Shown one piece after another: positions 1 through 8,771 of a stretch of DNA of 24,878 bases. The notes beneath the pieces were generated by a model. It was given only the letters and a program-made list of their open reading frames with translations, made no database searches and had not been told where the DNA came from. This DNA is from JBLHKS01 sp047620505 (GTDB lineage: Bacteria; Verrucomicrobiota; Verrucomicrobiia; Verrucomicrobiales; DEV007). Both the position numbers and the translations under genes were made by a program. The DNA lies in the NCBI GenBank assembly GCA_047620505.1, contig JBLHKS010000104.1:1-24878 (forward strand), read 5' to 3'. Each line of letters starts with the position of its first letter. The stretch's first letter is position 1.

Positions 1-1
1 C

Positions 2-1291
2 GGCAACAAGGACGAGCGCAAGAAGTTCGATACCCAGTTCAAGAAGGCCGAATCCAATTTCAAGATCGCCATCGTGGTGGACATGTGGCTGACGGGCTTT
101 GACGTGCCTTTCCTCGATACCATCTACATCGACAAGCCGGTCCAGCGTCACAACCTGATCCAGACGATCTCGCGGGTGAACCGGAAGTTTGAGAACAAGA
201 AGAAGGGACTGGTCGTCGACTACATCGGCATCAAGAAGCAGATGAACCTGGCGCTGGCGCACTACTCGAAGGCGGACAGCAGCAACATCGAAGAGATCGA
301 GGCTTCCATCATCGTGGTGAGGGACCACCTCGACCTGCTGACGCGGATTTTCCATCAGTTCGACACGACACCCTACTTCAGCGGAACGCCGGTCGAGCAG
401 CTGCAATGCCTGAACCGGGCGGCGGAGTTCGTGCAGCTCACTGATAAAATCGAGAAGCGGGTCATGTTCCTGGTGAAGCGCCTGAAAGCCGCCTACGACA
501 TCTGCAGCGGCAGCGATGCCTTCAGCGAGGGGGAGCGCGACCACATCCACTTCTACCTGGCGGTGCGGTTGATCGTCGCCAAGCTGACCAAGGGCGAAGC
601 GCCCGACAGCGCCCAGATGAACGCCAAGGTGCGTGAGATGATCTCAGAGGCCCTGCAGAGCGATGGGATCGAGGAGATCTTCAAGCTCGGCGAAGACGGC
701 GCGACAGAGATCGACATTTTCGGCGACGACTACCTCGCCAAGATCGAGAAGATCAAACTGCCCAACACCAAGATCAAGCTGCTCCAGCAGCTGCTCAAAC
801 GCGCGATCGATGACTTCAAGAAGATCAACAAGATCAAGGGAGTGGATTTCACCAAGCAGTTCCAGGAGCTCGTCAGCAAATACAACGAGCGGGATGAGCA
901 GGATGTGCTGCGCGGTGAGGTGCTGGAGGGATTCTCCGATGAGATGATCGAGCTGATCCACGCGCTGCAAAAGGAGAAGGAATCCTTCGGCGAGATGGGG
1001 ATCGATCTGGAAGAGAAGTCCTTCTACGACATCCTCAAAGCCCTCGCCCACAAATACGATTTCGAATATCCCGAGGACAAGCTGATCAAGCTCGCCAAGG
1101 AGGTGAAAACGGTGGTCGACGACAAGGCCAAATACACTGACTGGAGCGCCCGCGCCGACATCAAGGCGGAGCTGAAAGTAGACCTCATCATCCTACTCGC
1201 CGAGAACGGCTACCCGCCCGTGGATCGGGATGAGGTTTACAAGGAAATCTTCGAGCAGGCGGAGAACTTTAAGAAGTATCAGGCTGGGTGA
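2..1291 (+). CDS. hsdR: Type I restriction enzyme R subunit (HsdR), 3' part
   Basis: The reading frame is open from base 2, so the gene begins before the window and only the C-terminal ~429 residues are present. HsdR is the ATP-dependent translocase/nuclease subunit of type I restriction-modification systems and works with HsdM and HsdS. The visible N-terminal stretch carries the last helicase motifs of superfamily 2: VVDMWLTGFDVP followed by LIQTISRVNR (motif V/VI region). The rest is the charged helical C-terminal domain, ending in the family-like YPPVDRDEVY...EQAENF. Nuclease and Walker A motifs would lie upstream. Lysine is mostly AAG and glutamate mostly GAG, unlike the mixed usage in the following genes, which fits acquisition by transfer; this is an impression, not a computed statistic. 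No hsdM or hsdS is visible downstream. Confidence 0.93.
   Translation, partial: GNKDERKKFDTQFKKAESNFKIAIVVDMWLTGFDVPFLDTIYIDKPVQRHNLIQTISRVNRKFENKKKGLVVDYIGIKKQMNLALAHYSKADSSNIEEIEASIIVVRDHLDLLTRIFHQFDTTPYFSGTPVEQLQCLNRAAEFVQLTDKIEKRVMFLVKRLKAAYDICSGSDAFSEGERDHIHFYLAVRLIVAKLTKGEAPDSAQMNAKVREMISEALQSDGIEEIFKLGEDGATEIDIFGDDYLAKIEKIKLPNTKIKLLQQLLKRAIDDFKKINKIKGVDFTKQFQELVSKYNERDEQDVLRGEVLEGFSDEMIELIHALQKEKESFGEMGIDLEEKSFYDILKALAHKYDFEYPEDKLIKLAKEVKTVVDDKAKYTDWSARADIKAELKVDLIILLAENGYPPVDRDEVYKEIFEQAENFKKYQAG
785..796. repeat. Palindrome copy, 11/12 (CAGCAGCTGCTC)
   Basis: AGCAGCTGCT core in hsdR, read as QQLL. Confidence 0.75.
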
Positions 1292-1459
1292 AGCGCAAAT
1301 CGCGGACCACGCCACGCTCACCTTCACAAGAAGGATAAAGCTGATCGGTGATCGGATCATACCAAAACCATTTTGCGGATTACTAGACCTTGAACGGATT
1401 TTTCGACTAGGTTCGGTGCCTTCTCCCCGTGTTTTGGGGACAACCCCGAGTCTGATCCC
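1292..1459. other. Intergenic region between hsdR and the DUF1501 gene
   Basis: This 168-bp spacer separates the restriction gene from the long plus-strand gene run and must hold any promoter for that run. I see a tandem TGATCGG repeat near 1343-1356 and a short CCCC/GGGG hairpin near 1427-1440, but no convincing -35/-10 pair or terminator U-tract. Confidence 0.4.
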
Positions 1460-2839
1460 ATGTTTGATTTCCTATCCGATCGTCCCGCCAATCTCTGTGG
1501 CTCCGGCCCGAATCGCCGCGAATTCCTCCAAGTCGGCTCGCTAGCAGCTGCTGGGCTGTCGCTCCCTCAATATCTCGCCGCGAAAAACGCCGGGCAGATC
1601 AAACCGGGCAACGACGAGAAGGCCTGCATCATGCTTTTCAATCTGGGTGGGCCGAGCCATATCGACCTCTGGGACATGAAGCCGGATGCGCCGAGCGAAA
1701 TCCGAGGGCCGTTTAAGCCGATCAACACGAAGGGCGATTTCCAGATTTCCGAGATCTTGCCGAAGCACGCCGAGATTGCCGACAAGATCGCGTTTGTCCG
1801 CAGCTGTCATCACGACGGGGCCGCGGTGCACGACGCCGGCTGGCAGATGATGCAGACAGGCCGCCGCTTCACTGGCGGGATTCACACGCCGCATGCGGGT
1901 GCGGTTGCGAGTTACCTGATGGGCCGAAAGACCGATCTGCCACCATTTGTGGTTCTGCCAGAGTTGATGGGGCGTGGCGGCGGGAATTTGCCGAATGGTC
2001 AGGCCGGCGGCTTCCTCGGCAAGGCGCACGATCCGTTCGCGCTGATGGCCGATCCGTCTAAGCCAGATTTCAAAGTGCCCGATCTGCTTCCGCCGGATCA
2101 AATTGGAGCAGCCCGCCTCGAGCGCCGTCGCAAGATGCGCGACATCGTCGACCAGACCGTCAAGAATTTCGAGAACAGCGAGGATGCGCGTCTCCTCGAT
2201 GACAACTTCCACGCCGCCTTTCGGATGATGACGAGTGAGCAGGCTCGGAGCGCGTTTGATCTAACCAAGGAACCCAAGAAAGTCCGAGAGCGTTACGGAA
2301 TGAATCGATTCGGCCAGTGCTGCCTTTTGGCGCGTCGGTTAGTCGAAAACGGCGTCCGATTCGTGACGATCAACACGTTCCTGACGGTCTTCGGCGAGAC
2401 CACGTGGGACATCCATGGCTCCAAGCCCTTCACCTCGATCGACGGCATGAAGAACATCGTCGCGCCGCTCTACGACCAGGGCTACTCGGCTCTGATCGAG
2501 GACCTCGCCGATCGCGGAATGCTCGACGACACCCTCGTCACCGGCCTCGCTGAATTCGGTCGGACACCCAAGGTTAACCCGGCTGGCGGACGCGATCACT
2601 GGCCACAATGTTTCACAGTGTCATTCGCAGGCGGCGGCGTTCAGGGCGGCCAGGCCGTCGGCAAGAGCGACCCGATCGGCGGCTTCCCTGCGGAACTTCC
2701 CGTCGGTCCCGCCAACGTCGTCGGCACGATTTTCAAGAGCCTCGGTTTCGATCACACAAGCCACTTGCCGGGACCTTCCGGCAGGCCGTTCGGGTTGGTG
2801 GATTTCGGCAATGAGCCGATCAACGAGCTGTTTGCATGA
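1460..2839 (+). CDS. DUF1501 family protein, Tat-exported
   Basis: 459 aa. The N-terminus has a twin-arginine signal, NRREFLQVGSLAAAGLSLP at residues 18-36, so the folded protein is probably exported by Tat. The body matches the DUF1501 family, which is related to the sulfatase/alkaline phosphatase fold: FNLGGPSHIDLWDMKPDAP near residue 55 and CHHDGAAVHDAGWQMMQTGR near 115 are typical. Members are abundant in planctomycetes and verrucomicrobia and are usually encoded next to a PSCyt2/PSD1 partner, as here, although two small genes intervene. The substrate is unknown. The ATG at 1460 is chosen because it places the RR motif 18 residues in, as expected for a Tat signal. The signal peptide codons carry a copy of the AGCAGCTGCT palindrome. 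Confidence 0.9.
   Translation: MFDFLSDRPANLCGSGPNRREFLQVGSLAAAGLSLPQYLAAKNAGQIKPGNDEKACIMLFNLGGPSHIDLWDMKPDAPSEIRGPFKPINTKGDFQISEILPKHAEIADKIAFVRSCHHDGAAVHDAGWQMMQTGRRFTGGIHTPHAGAVASYLMGRKTDLPPFVVLPELMGRGGGNLPNGQAGGFLGKAHDPFALMADPSKPDFKVPDLLPPDQIGAARLERRRKMRDIVDQTVKNFENSEDARLLDDNFHAAFRMMTSEQARSAFDLTKEPKKVRERYGMNRFGQCCLLARRLVENGVRFVTINTFLTVFGETTWDIHGSKPFTSIDGMKNIVAPLYDQGYSALIEDLADRGMLDDTLVTGLAEFGRTPKVNPAGGRDHWPQCFTVSFAGGGVQGGQAVGKSDPIGGFPAELPVGPANVVGTIFKSLGFDHTSHLPGPSGRPFGLVDFGNEPINELFA
1542..1553. repeat. Palindrome copy, 11/12 (TAGCAGCTGCTG)
   Basis: In the Tat signal peptide of the DUF1501 gene, read as AAA. Confidence 0.8.
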
Positions 2840-2866
2840 TTCTGCATGACCACTAGAATATGAATC

Positions 2867-3115
2867 ATGAATCCAGAAAGCTTATCGACGCTTGCGTGGG
2901 TCGGATCGCTGCCCGACGGAGCGGTTTCTGTCGAGACACAGAACGGCGCGCTGGTACTTCGTGCGAGCCGCTCGTTGCAAATGAAGTTCGAGGAGTTGCT
3001 GGAGCGCAAAAAATCTGGCGATATCAACGAAGCCGAAGCGACGGATTATCAGGCGATCTGCGAACTCGACGATGCGCTGAGTTGGCTGAATCGGCTCGCT
3101 CGCAGCGAATCCTGA
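2867..3115 (+). CDS. Hypothetical 82-aa protein upstream of HNH nuclease
   Basis: I do not recognise this protein. It is 82 aa, acidic in its C-terminal half (KFEELLERKKSGDINEAEA), without signal peptide, cysteines or membrane segments, and looks like a small beta plus helix protein. It starts 27 bp after the DUF1501 stop and ends 4 bp before the HNH nuclease start, so it is very probably co-translated with the nuclease and may be its partner or regulator; that role is inferred only from the spacing. A second in-frame-unrelated ATG at 2860 opens a longer frame that runs into the HNH gene and is not used here. Confidence 0.7.
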   Translation: MNPESLSTLAWVGSLPDGAVSVETQNGALVLRASRSLQMKFEELLERKKSGDINEAEATDYQAICELDDALSWLNRLARSES

Positions 3116-3119
3116 ACCG

Positions 3120-3569
3120 ATGCCGGTCTCGCAGCCAGACCGTCGGCGGGTCCGCGAACGCTCCAATCTGCTTTGTGAGTACTGTCATGCCAATGAGCGT
3201 TGGCAGTTTGTCAGGTTCACGATCGACCACGTTCTGCCGGTCTCGAAAGGCGGCGCTGACGATCAATCCAATTTGGCGCTCGCCTGTCGCAACTGCAACG
3301 AACGACGAGGAAATCGAGTCGAGGCCACAGACTCGAAAACCGGCGAACTCGTCCCAGTATTCAATCCGCGCGTCGATTCCTGGACTTACCACTTCATCTG
3401 GGACGCGAGCAAGACTCGAATCCTCGGCCAGACTGCAACCGGGCGCGCAACGATCCAACTTTTAGACCTTAACGATGAGCTTCACGAAGAAACCTGCCTG
3501 CGCATTCGAAAGCGCGACGTCGACGATGGCTTCCATCCGCCTCCTGACGATTCTGTGCTTGCTGAGTAG
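3120..3569 (+). CDS. HNH endonuclease
   Basis: 149 aa. The HNH core is complete: CEYC at residues 19-22, the DH pair at 36-37 inside TIDHVLPVSKGG, the asparagine in DDQSNLALAC at 51, and CRNC at 56-59. The four cysteines should bind a structural zinc and the D-H-N set a catalytic metal, giving a DNA nick or double-strand cut. The C-terminal half (about residues 70-149) has no motif I recognise and carries the FNPRVDSW segment often seen in this stand-alone HNH group. It lies in the gene run between DUF1501 and PSCyt2/PSD1 and its 3' end overlaps the next gene by 44 bp. No phage or intron context is visible, so it is probably a resident gene of unknown target. Confidence 0.9.
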   Translation: MPVSQPDRRRVRERSNLLCEYCHANERWQFVRFTIDHVLPVSKGGADDQSNLALACRNCNERRGNRVEATDSKTGELVPVFNPRVDSWTYHFIWDASKTRILGQTATGRATIQLLDLNDELHEETCLRIRKRDVDDGFHPPPDDSVLAE

Positions 3570-5988
3570 CAGCGTCGTCGCGGAGATCGCAGTCCTCCCC
3601 GAAGAATTCACTCTCGCCGGCCCGGAAGCTCGCCAGCAGCTGCTGGTCGTGGAAAAACTCGGCGAAGAAATCGGCGCGCGAGTCGCGGACGCTGAGTTCA
3701 CCTCCAGCAACCCTGACATTGTGGCAATCGAGAACGGGATCGCGGTCGCGAAGGGCAACGGCTCGGCGACGATCACAGCTAAAACAGGCGAGCGCTCGGC
3801 GCAGGCAAAAATTGTAGTTAGCAATTTCGAACAGTCGCACGCTTGGAGTTTCCGCAATCACGTCCTGCCCGTAATCTCGAAAAGCGACTGCAACACCGGC
3901 GGCTGTCACGGCGCGGTGGCTGGAAAGGGTGGCTTTCGGCTGAGTTTAGCTGGCTACAATCCGGAGCGCGATTTTTACACGATGGCGCGCGAGGCTCGTG
4001 GGCGACGGATCGAACCTTCAGCGCCGGCCTACAGTCTCGTCCTGACCAAACCGACGACTGCAGCGAAGCACAAAGGCGGCAAGCGGCTCGACCCGCGCTC
4101 TCGCGATTACCGCGTGTTTTCGGAGTGGATCGCAGATGGCGCGGTGGCTCCGACAGACGACGATGCTCGGCTGGAACGACTCGAGATTTTGCCGGAAATT
4201 TCCACGCTCAAACCCGATGACGGACAGCAGCTGCTGGTGACGGCGGTTTACTCAAACGGACGTCGCGAGGACGTGACGAGTTGGGCGAAATTCGATTCGG
4301 CTGACAAGACGGTCGCGAACGTCGACAGCAAGACGGGTGAGATCGATGTCATCGGTTATGGCGAGGGCGCGATCACGGCTTGGTTTTCTAGTCAGATCGT
4401 AATCGCGCGGATCACCTCGCCCTACCCGAACAAGATTCCGGACGCCGTTTTCGCCGAAGCGCCGAAGCGAAATTTGATCGATGAAATCAACCTGGCGCAG
4501 CTGCAAAACTTGAACCTCAAGCCGTCGCCGCGAACGACCGATGCCGAATTCATCCGCCGCGCTTTCATCGATACGATCGGCATGTTGCCCACGCCAGCTG
4601 AGACACGCGAGTTCCTCGCCGACGCCGATTCAAACAAGCGAGATCGGCTTATCGAGGAGCTCCTCTCGCGACCGGAGTTTGTCGACTACTGGACTTACCG
4701 TTGGGGCGATGTCTTTCTCATGAACGGCCGTTTGCTTCGACCGGACGCGGTCAAGGCTTACTACGATTGGCTGCGCGCAGGAGTCGAAAACAACACTCCC
4801 TGGGATGAACTCGTTCGCGATGTCGTCACCGCAAAAGGCGGCAGTCTGGAAAACGGCGCGACGAATTTTTACGCGGTTCATCAGGAGCCAGAAACGATGG
4901 CTGAGAACGTAAGTCAGGCTTTCATGACTCTTTCGATCGGCTGCGCGAAGTGCCACAATCATCCGCTTGAAAAATGGACGAACGATCAATACTACGCCTT
5001 CGCCAATCTTTTTGCGCGTGTCAGGGCCAAGGGTTGGGGCGGCGATCCGCGCAACGGGGATGGAGTCCGAACAGTCTACATCGAGCCGCGTGGCGATCTG
5101 ATTCAACCGCGAACCGGAGTCGCGCAGCAGCCAGCGCCGCTCGACGCCGAGCCAATTGATCAGGACGCGACTGCCGACCGCCGCGTGGTGCTCGCTGAGT
5201 GGCTGACTTCGCCGGAAAACCCGTATTTTACGCGCTCGATCACGAATCGTGTGTGGGCAGCATATTTTGGAATTGGCTTAGTCGAGCCTGTCGAAGATTT
5301 GCGCGCATCGAACCCGGCAAGCAACGAGCAACTGCTGGGTGCTCTGGCCGAGTTCGTGGCGGCAAACGATTACGATCTCAAAGCCTTGATGCGGCTGATT
5401 TTGCAGAGCGAAACGTATCAGCGAAGCAGCGAGTCTTTGCCCGAGAATGCAGACGAATCGCGCTACTTCTCCCGAAATTATCCGCGCCGTCTCATGGCCG
5501 AAGTGCTCCACGATGCGGTCGCCGACATAACGAACGTTCCGACCGAATTCAACAACGTGGGCTTAGCCGACGGCAGCAATCAGGAAACGAAATTTTATCC
5601 AAAAGGCACGCGGGCGATGCAGCTCTACGACTCTGCAATCCGCTCGTATTTCCTCAAGACTTTCGGCCGAAACGAGCGCGCGATCACCTGCGATTGCGAG
5701 CGCTCGAATCAACCGAGCATGGTCCAGGTTCTGCACCTTTCGAACGGCGACACGCTCAATGAAAAACTCCGTTCTGAGGAGAGCCGCCTTCAGCAGCTGC
5801 TGAAGATGGAGGGCACGAAAGTGATTGAGGAAGCGTATTTTCTAGCGCTTTCGCGAACACCGACTGAACGCGAGCTGAAAGAGTTCGAGGAAGTTTTTGC
5901 GGCAACGCCGGCTGAAGAAAAACGACTAGCGATCGAAGACCTTTTCTGGTCGCTGATGACGAGCCGGGAATTCCTTTTTCAACACTGA
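3526..5988 (+). CDS. PSCyt2/PSD1 (DUF1549-DUF1553) protein with two Ig-like domains
   Basis: 820 aa from the ATG at 3526. This start gives a clean signal peptide, MASIRLLTILCLLSSSVVA, whereas the upstream ATG at 3475 would put 17 polar residues in front. Order of parts: a bacterial Ig-like (Big_2) domain at about 22-100; a C-N-T-G-G-C-H motif at 122-128; a second Big_2 at about 218-298; DUF1549 at about 315-520 with the haem-type motif CAKCH at 473-477; DUF1553 from about 565 to the end. The family is typical of planctomycetes and verrucomicrobia, is probably periplasmic and its reaction is unknown. It overlaps the HNH gene by 44 bp and the next gene by one base (TGATG), indicating coupled translation. 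Three copies of the 12-bp palindrome lie in it, all read as QQLL. Confidence 0.92.
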   Translation: MASIRLLTILCLLSSSVVAEIAVLPEEFTLAGPEARQQLLVVEKLGEEIGARVADAEFTSSNPDIVAIENGIAVAKGNGSATITAKTGERSAQAKIVVSNFEQSHAWSFRNHVLPVISKSDCNTGGCHGAVAGKGGFRLSLAGYNPERDFYTMAREARGRRIEPSAPAYSLVLTKPTTAAKHKGGKRLDPRSRDYRVFSEWIADGAVAPTDDDARLERLEILPEISTLKPDDGQQLLVTAVYSNGRREDVTSWAKFDSADKTVANVDSKTGEIDVIGYGEGAITAWFSSQIVIARITSPYPNKIPDAVFAEAPKRNLIDEINLAQLQNLNLKPSPRTTDAEFIRRAFIDTIGMLPTPAETREFLADADSNKRDRLIEELLSRPEFVDYWTYRWGDVFLMNGRLLRPDAVKAYYDWLRAGVENNTPWDELVRDVVTAKGGSLENGATNFYAVHQEPETMAENVSQAFMTLSIGCAKCHNHPLEKWTNDQYYAFANLFARVRAKGWGGDPRNGDGVRTVYIEPRGDLIQPRTGVAQQPAPLDAEPIDQDATADRRVVLAEWLTSPENPYFTRSITNRVWAAYFGIGLVEPVEDLRASNPASNEQLLGALAEFVAANDYDLKALMRLILQSETYQRSSESLPENADESRYFSRNYPRRLMAEVLHDAVADITNVPTEFNNVGLADGSNQETKFYPKGTRAMQLYDSAIRSYFLKTFGRNERAITCDCERSNQPSMVQVLHLSNGDTLNEKLRSEESRLQQLLKMEGTKVIEEAYFLALSRTPTERELKEFEEVFAATPAEEKRLAIEDLFWSLMTSREFLFQH
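3634..3645. repeat. Palindrome copy, perfect CAGCAGCTGCTG
   Basis: Extended to the 14-mer CC..GG (3633-3646); in the first Ig-like domain of PSCyt2/PSD1, read as QQLL. Confidence 0.95.
4225..4236. repeat. Palindrome copy, perfect CAGCAGCTGCTG
   Basis: In the second Ig-like domain of PSCyt2/PSD1, read as QQLL. Confidence 0.95.
5788..5805. repeat. Palindrome copy, perfect and extended to 18 bp
   Basis: CTTCAGCAGCTGCTGAAG is a perfect 18-bp palindrome, the longest copy in the window; in DUF1553, read as QQLL. Confidence 0.95.
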
Positions 5989-8765
5989 TGAACGCGAAAC
6001 TGATTTCTATACTCCTGTTAGTCGCGGCTGGTGGACTCCATGCAGCCGAACTCGACTACCACGCCGACGTCCAACCGATCCTGAGGCAGTACTGCGTCGG
6101 CTGTCATAACGAGGTTGATTTCGACGGCGACTTTTCCGTCGAGACTTTCCGCTCTTTGATAGAGGGCGGCGAGTCGGGCGAAGTCGTCAAATCCGGCTTG
6201 CTCCTGAAATCGCTTCTCAAACAAGATAAGCTCGAAATGCCGCCAGAAAAGGAGCCGCAACCGAGCGCGGAGCAGATCGCCGTTCTTAAAGCGTGGATCG
6301 AAGCCGGCGCGAACGGTCCCTCGGCCGAGGCAGATACCTCAATGCTGGCCAAACTGACAGTCCCTGACATTGCCACAAAAATTACCGCCAACGCTCCGAT
6401 CACTGCCGCCGAATTCTCGCCGGACGGAGCGATCCTCGCCATCGCGCGCTTTGCGAAGGTCGAATTGCTCGACGCGAAAACTCGCAAACCTGTGCGCGTT
6501 TTCGCCGAACATCCTGGCAAGATCAACGCACTACATTTCTCCAAAGACGGCCAGCGCCTTTTCACAGCATCGGGAATCACCGGTCTGCGTGGAGTCGCCA
6601 CTATCTGGAATGTTAAGACCGGAGAAAAAATCGCGGAGTTCGGCGAAGGCCACACGGACATCCTTTTTGACGCTAAGATTTCGCCAACGGACCAGCAGCT
6701 GCTGGCGACCGCTGGTTACGATCGCGCGATTCGGCTCTGGAATCTGGAAACCAGAAAACTCGTCCGCAAAATCTCAGGTCACAACGGCGCGGTTTTTGAT
6801 CTGGCGTTCAGCCCAGACGGAAAGATCCTCGCCAGCGCGAGTGGCGATGAAACGATCAAGCTGTGGAAGGTCGAAACCGGCGAACGGCTCGACACGTTGA
6901 ACCAGCCGCAGGGCGAGCAATTTGCTGTCGCGTTCACGCCGGATGGGGCGCAAATCCTCGGCGCGGGTGCTGACAATCGAATCCGACTTTGGAAGTTGGT
7001 CTCGCGTGACAAGCCACAGATCAATCCGTTGATCCACGCCCGGTTTGCCCACGAAGACGACATCGTCGCCCTCGCGGTTTCTCGAGATGGTAAGCGGGTC
7101 GTTTCGGCTGCTGCGGACCTGAACCTGAAATCCTGGACGTTGCCGGGATTGGAGCCGCTGGAAATCTTTGGCGAGCAGCCTGAGCTGACTTCGGCGCTGA
7201 GCTTTTCGAGTGCTGATCGGTTCGTCGCGACACGGCTCGATGGTTCGTTCGAAGAGTTTCAATTGAAAACGACGGCAGCGGCAACGGTCGCAGCGAACTC
7301 GCACAAATCAGGCGGAGCCGTCCAATCCGATCGCCCCTTGGCCAAAGTCGCTGAAATTGAGCCTAACAATCGCGCCAGCGAAGCCACGGAACTTTCCGTG
7401 CTTCCAGCTGAAGTTTCCGGGAAAATCGGAGCCGACGGCGACACCGACGCTTTCTGGTTTCGCGCCAAAGCGGGCGAAGAATGGGTTGTCGAAATCAACG
7501 CCGCCAGAAACAAATCAAAGCTGGATTCAAAAGTCGAAATCTTCGATTCAAGCAGCGAGCCAGTCGAACGCGTCGTGCTTCAAGCGGTCCGCGATTCGTG
7601 GTTCACGTTCCGCGGTAAAGACTCGAACACTTCGGACGATTTCCGCGTTCACAACTGGCGCGAAATGGAGCTGAACCAACTTCTCTATGCGAACGGAGAG
7701 GTCGTGAAACTCTTCCACTATCCGCGCGGTCCCGACTCCGGTTTCAAGGTCTACCCGGGCTTCGGCAATCGCGAAACGCTCTTCGACACCACCCCACTTT
7801 CGCATCCACTGGGCGAGCCTTGCTACATTGTCAGGGCGCTTCCGCCAGGGACGGAGCCGAGCCCGAACGGTTTGCCAGTCTACCGACTGTTCTACGAAAA
7901 CGATGACGATTCTTCACGTCGAATGGGCAAGGATTCGAAACTTCATTTCACCGCGCCGGCTGATGGCGACTTCGTCGTGCGGATTCGCGACGTGCGAGGC
8001 TTCGGCGGCGAGGAATTCGGGTATGCGATGACTGTTCGTCCGCGAAGGCCAGATTTCAAGATCACGATCGGTGGTCAGAACGCAAAAGTCAGTCCAGGCA
8101 GCGGCAAGGAGTTCGAGCTGAAAGTCGAGAGGATGGACAACTTCAAAGGCGAGATTCGAGTCGACATCACGGGCCTGCCAAGCGGCTTTACGGCCAGTTC
8201 GCCGATTGTGATCGAGGCGGGCCAAGCCCGAGCCTACGGCGTGATCAACGCCGGTCACGATGCGCCGGCACCAGCAGCTGCTGAATCCAAATTGAAGGCG
8301 ACTGCGACGATTCGCGGAAAGTCGGTCACGCGTGAAATTGGCTCGCTCGGTAAAATCGAGCTCGGCGAGCCTGCCAAAGTTGCCGTCCAGATTCTTCCGG
8401 ATGGAAAATCCGGAAACGTGGTCAACGAGCCGGGTAAGCCGCTTGAATTCACAATCGCTCCAGGTGAAACGATCACCGCCCGTGTCAAAGCCGCGCGCAT
8501 CGATTTCAAGGAGCGAATCGAACTCGGCAAGGACGACGCCGGTCGAAATCTCCCGCACGGCGTTTACGTCGACAACATCGGCCTAAACGGCTTGCTCATC
8601 GTTGAAGGACAGGATGAGCGTCAGTTTTTCATCACCGCCGCTCCATGGGTTCCTGACACAACCCGAATTTTTCACATCAAAACCGGTGCCGCTGGCGGGC
8701 ATGCGACTCTGCCAGCGATTTTGCACGTCCGATCTGGCAAAGTCACCCGCGCTGGCGAAGAGTGA
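5988..8765 (+). CDS. PSCyt1 cytochrome c-like / WD40 protein
   Basis: 925 aa. A signal peptide (residues 1-20, LISILLLVAAGGLHAA) is followed by a planctomycete cytochrome c domain with CVGCH at 36-40 and the conserved LEMPPEKEPQPS and LKAWIEAGA segments. Residues about 130-425 are WD40-type repeats, with clear units such as FSPDGKILASASGDETIKLW. From about 450 a pre-peptidase-like domain begins (IEPNNRASEATEL ... GDTDAFWFRAKAG), then further beta-rich domains to the end. The start codon overlaps the preceding stop (TGATG). Together with the DUF1501 and PSCyt2/PSD1 proteins it should form an exported redox or degradative module; the substrate is not evident. Two palindrome copies lie inside, one read as QQLL and one as AAA. 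Confidence 0.9.
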   Translation: MNAKLISILLLVAAGGLHAAELDYHADVQPILRQYCVGCHNEVDFDGDFSVETFRSLIEGGESGEVVKSGLLLKSLLKQDKLEMPPEKEPQPSAEQIAVLKAWIEAGANGPSAEADTSMLAKLTVPDIATKITANAPITAAEFSPDGAILAIARFAKVELLDAKTRKPVRVFAEHPGKINALHFSKDGQRLFTASGITGLRGVATIWNVKTGEKIAEFGEGHTDILFDAKISPTDQQLLATAGYDRAIRLWNLETRKLVRKISGHNGAVFDLAFSPDGKILASASGDETIKLWKVETGERLDTLNQPQGEQFAVAFTPDGAQILGAGADNRIRLWKLVSRDKPQINPLIHARFAHEDDIVALAVSRDGKRVVSAAADLNLKSWTLPGLEPLEIFGEQPELTSALSFSSADRFVATRLDGSFEEFQLKTTAAATVAANSHKSGGAVQSDRPLAKVAEIEPNNRASEATELSVLPAEVSGKIGADGDTDAFWFRAKAGEEWVVEINAARNKSKLDSKVEIFDSSSEPVERVVLQAVRDSWFTFRGKDSNTSDDFRVHNWREMELNQLLYANGEVVKLFHYPRGPDSGFKVYPGFGNRETLFDTTPLSHPLGEPCYIVRALPPGTEPSPNGLPVYRLFYENDDDSSRRMGKDSKLHFTAPADGDFVVRIRDVRGFGGEEFGYAMTVRPRRPDFKITIGGQNAKVSPGSGKEFELKVERMDNFKGEIRVDITGLPSGFTASSPIVIEAGQARAYGVINAGHDAPAPAAAESKLKATATIRGKSVTREIGSLGKIELGEPAKVAVQILPDGKSGNVVNEPGKPLEFTIAPGETITARVKAARIDFKERIELGKDDAGRNLPHGVYVDNIGLNGLLIVEGQDERQFFITAAPWVPDTTRIFHIKTGAAGGHATLPAILHVRSGKVTRAGEE
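6693..6704. repeat. Palindrome copy, perfect CAGCAGCTGCTG
   Basis: 14-mer at 6692-6705; in the WD40 region, read as QQLL. Confidence 0.95.
8272..8283. repeat. Palindrome copy, perfect CAGCAGCTGCTG
   Basis: C-terminal part of PSCyt1-WD40, read in the shifted frame as AAA. Confidence 0.95.
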
Positions 8766-8771
8766 TCGGCC

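Noticed and set aside
1427..1440. CCCCGTGTTTTGGGG hairpin as an hsdR terminator
   Set aside because: The stem is only four pairs and no U-tract follows it.
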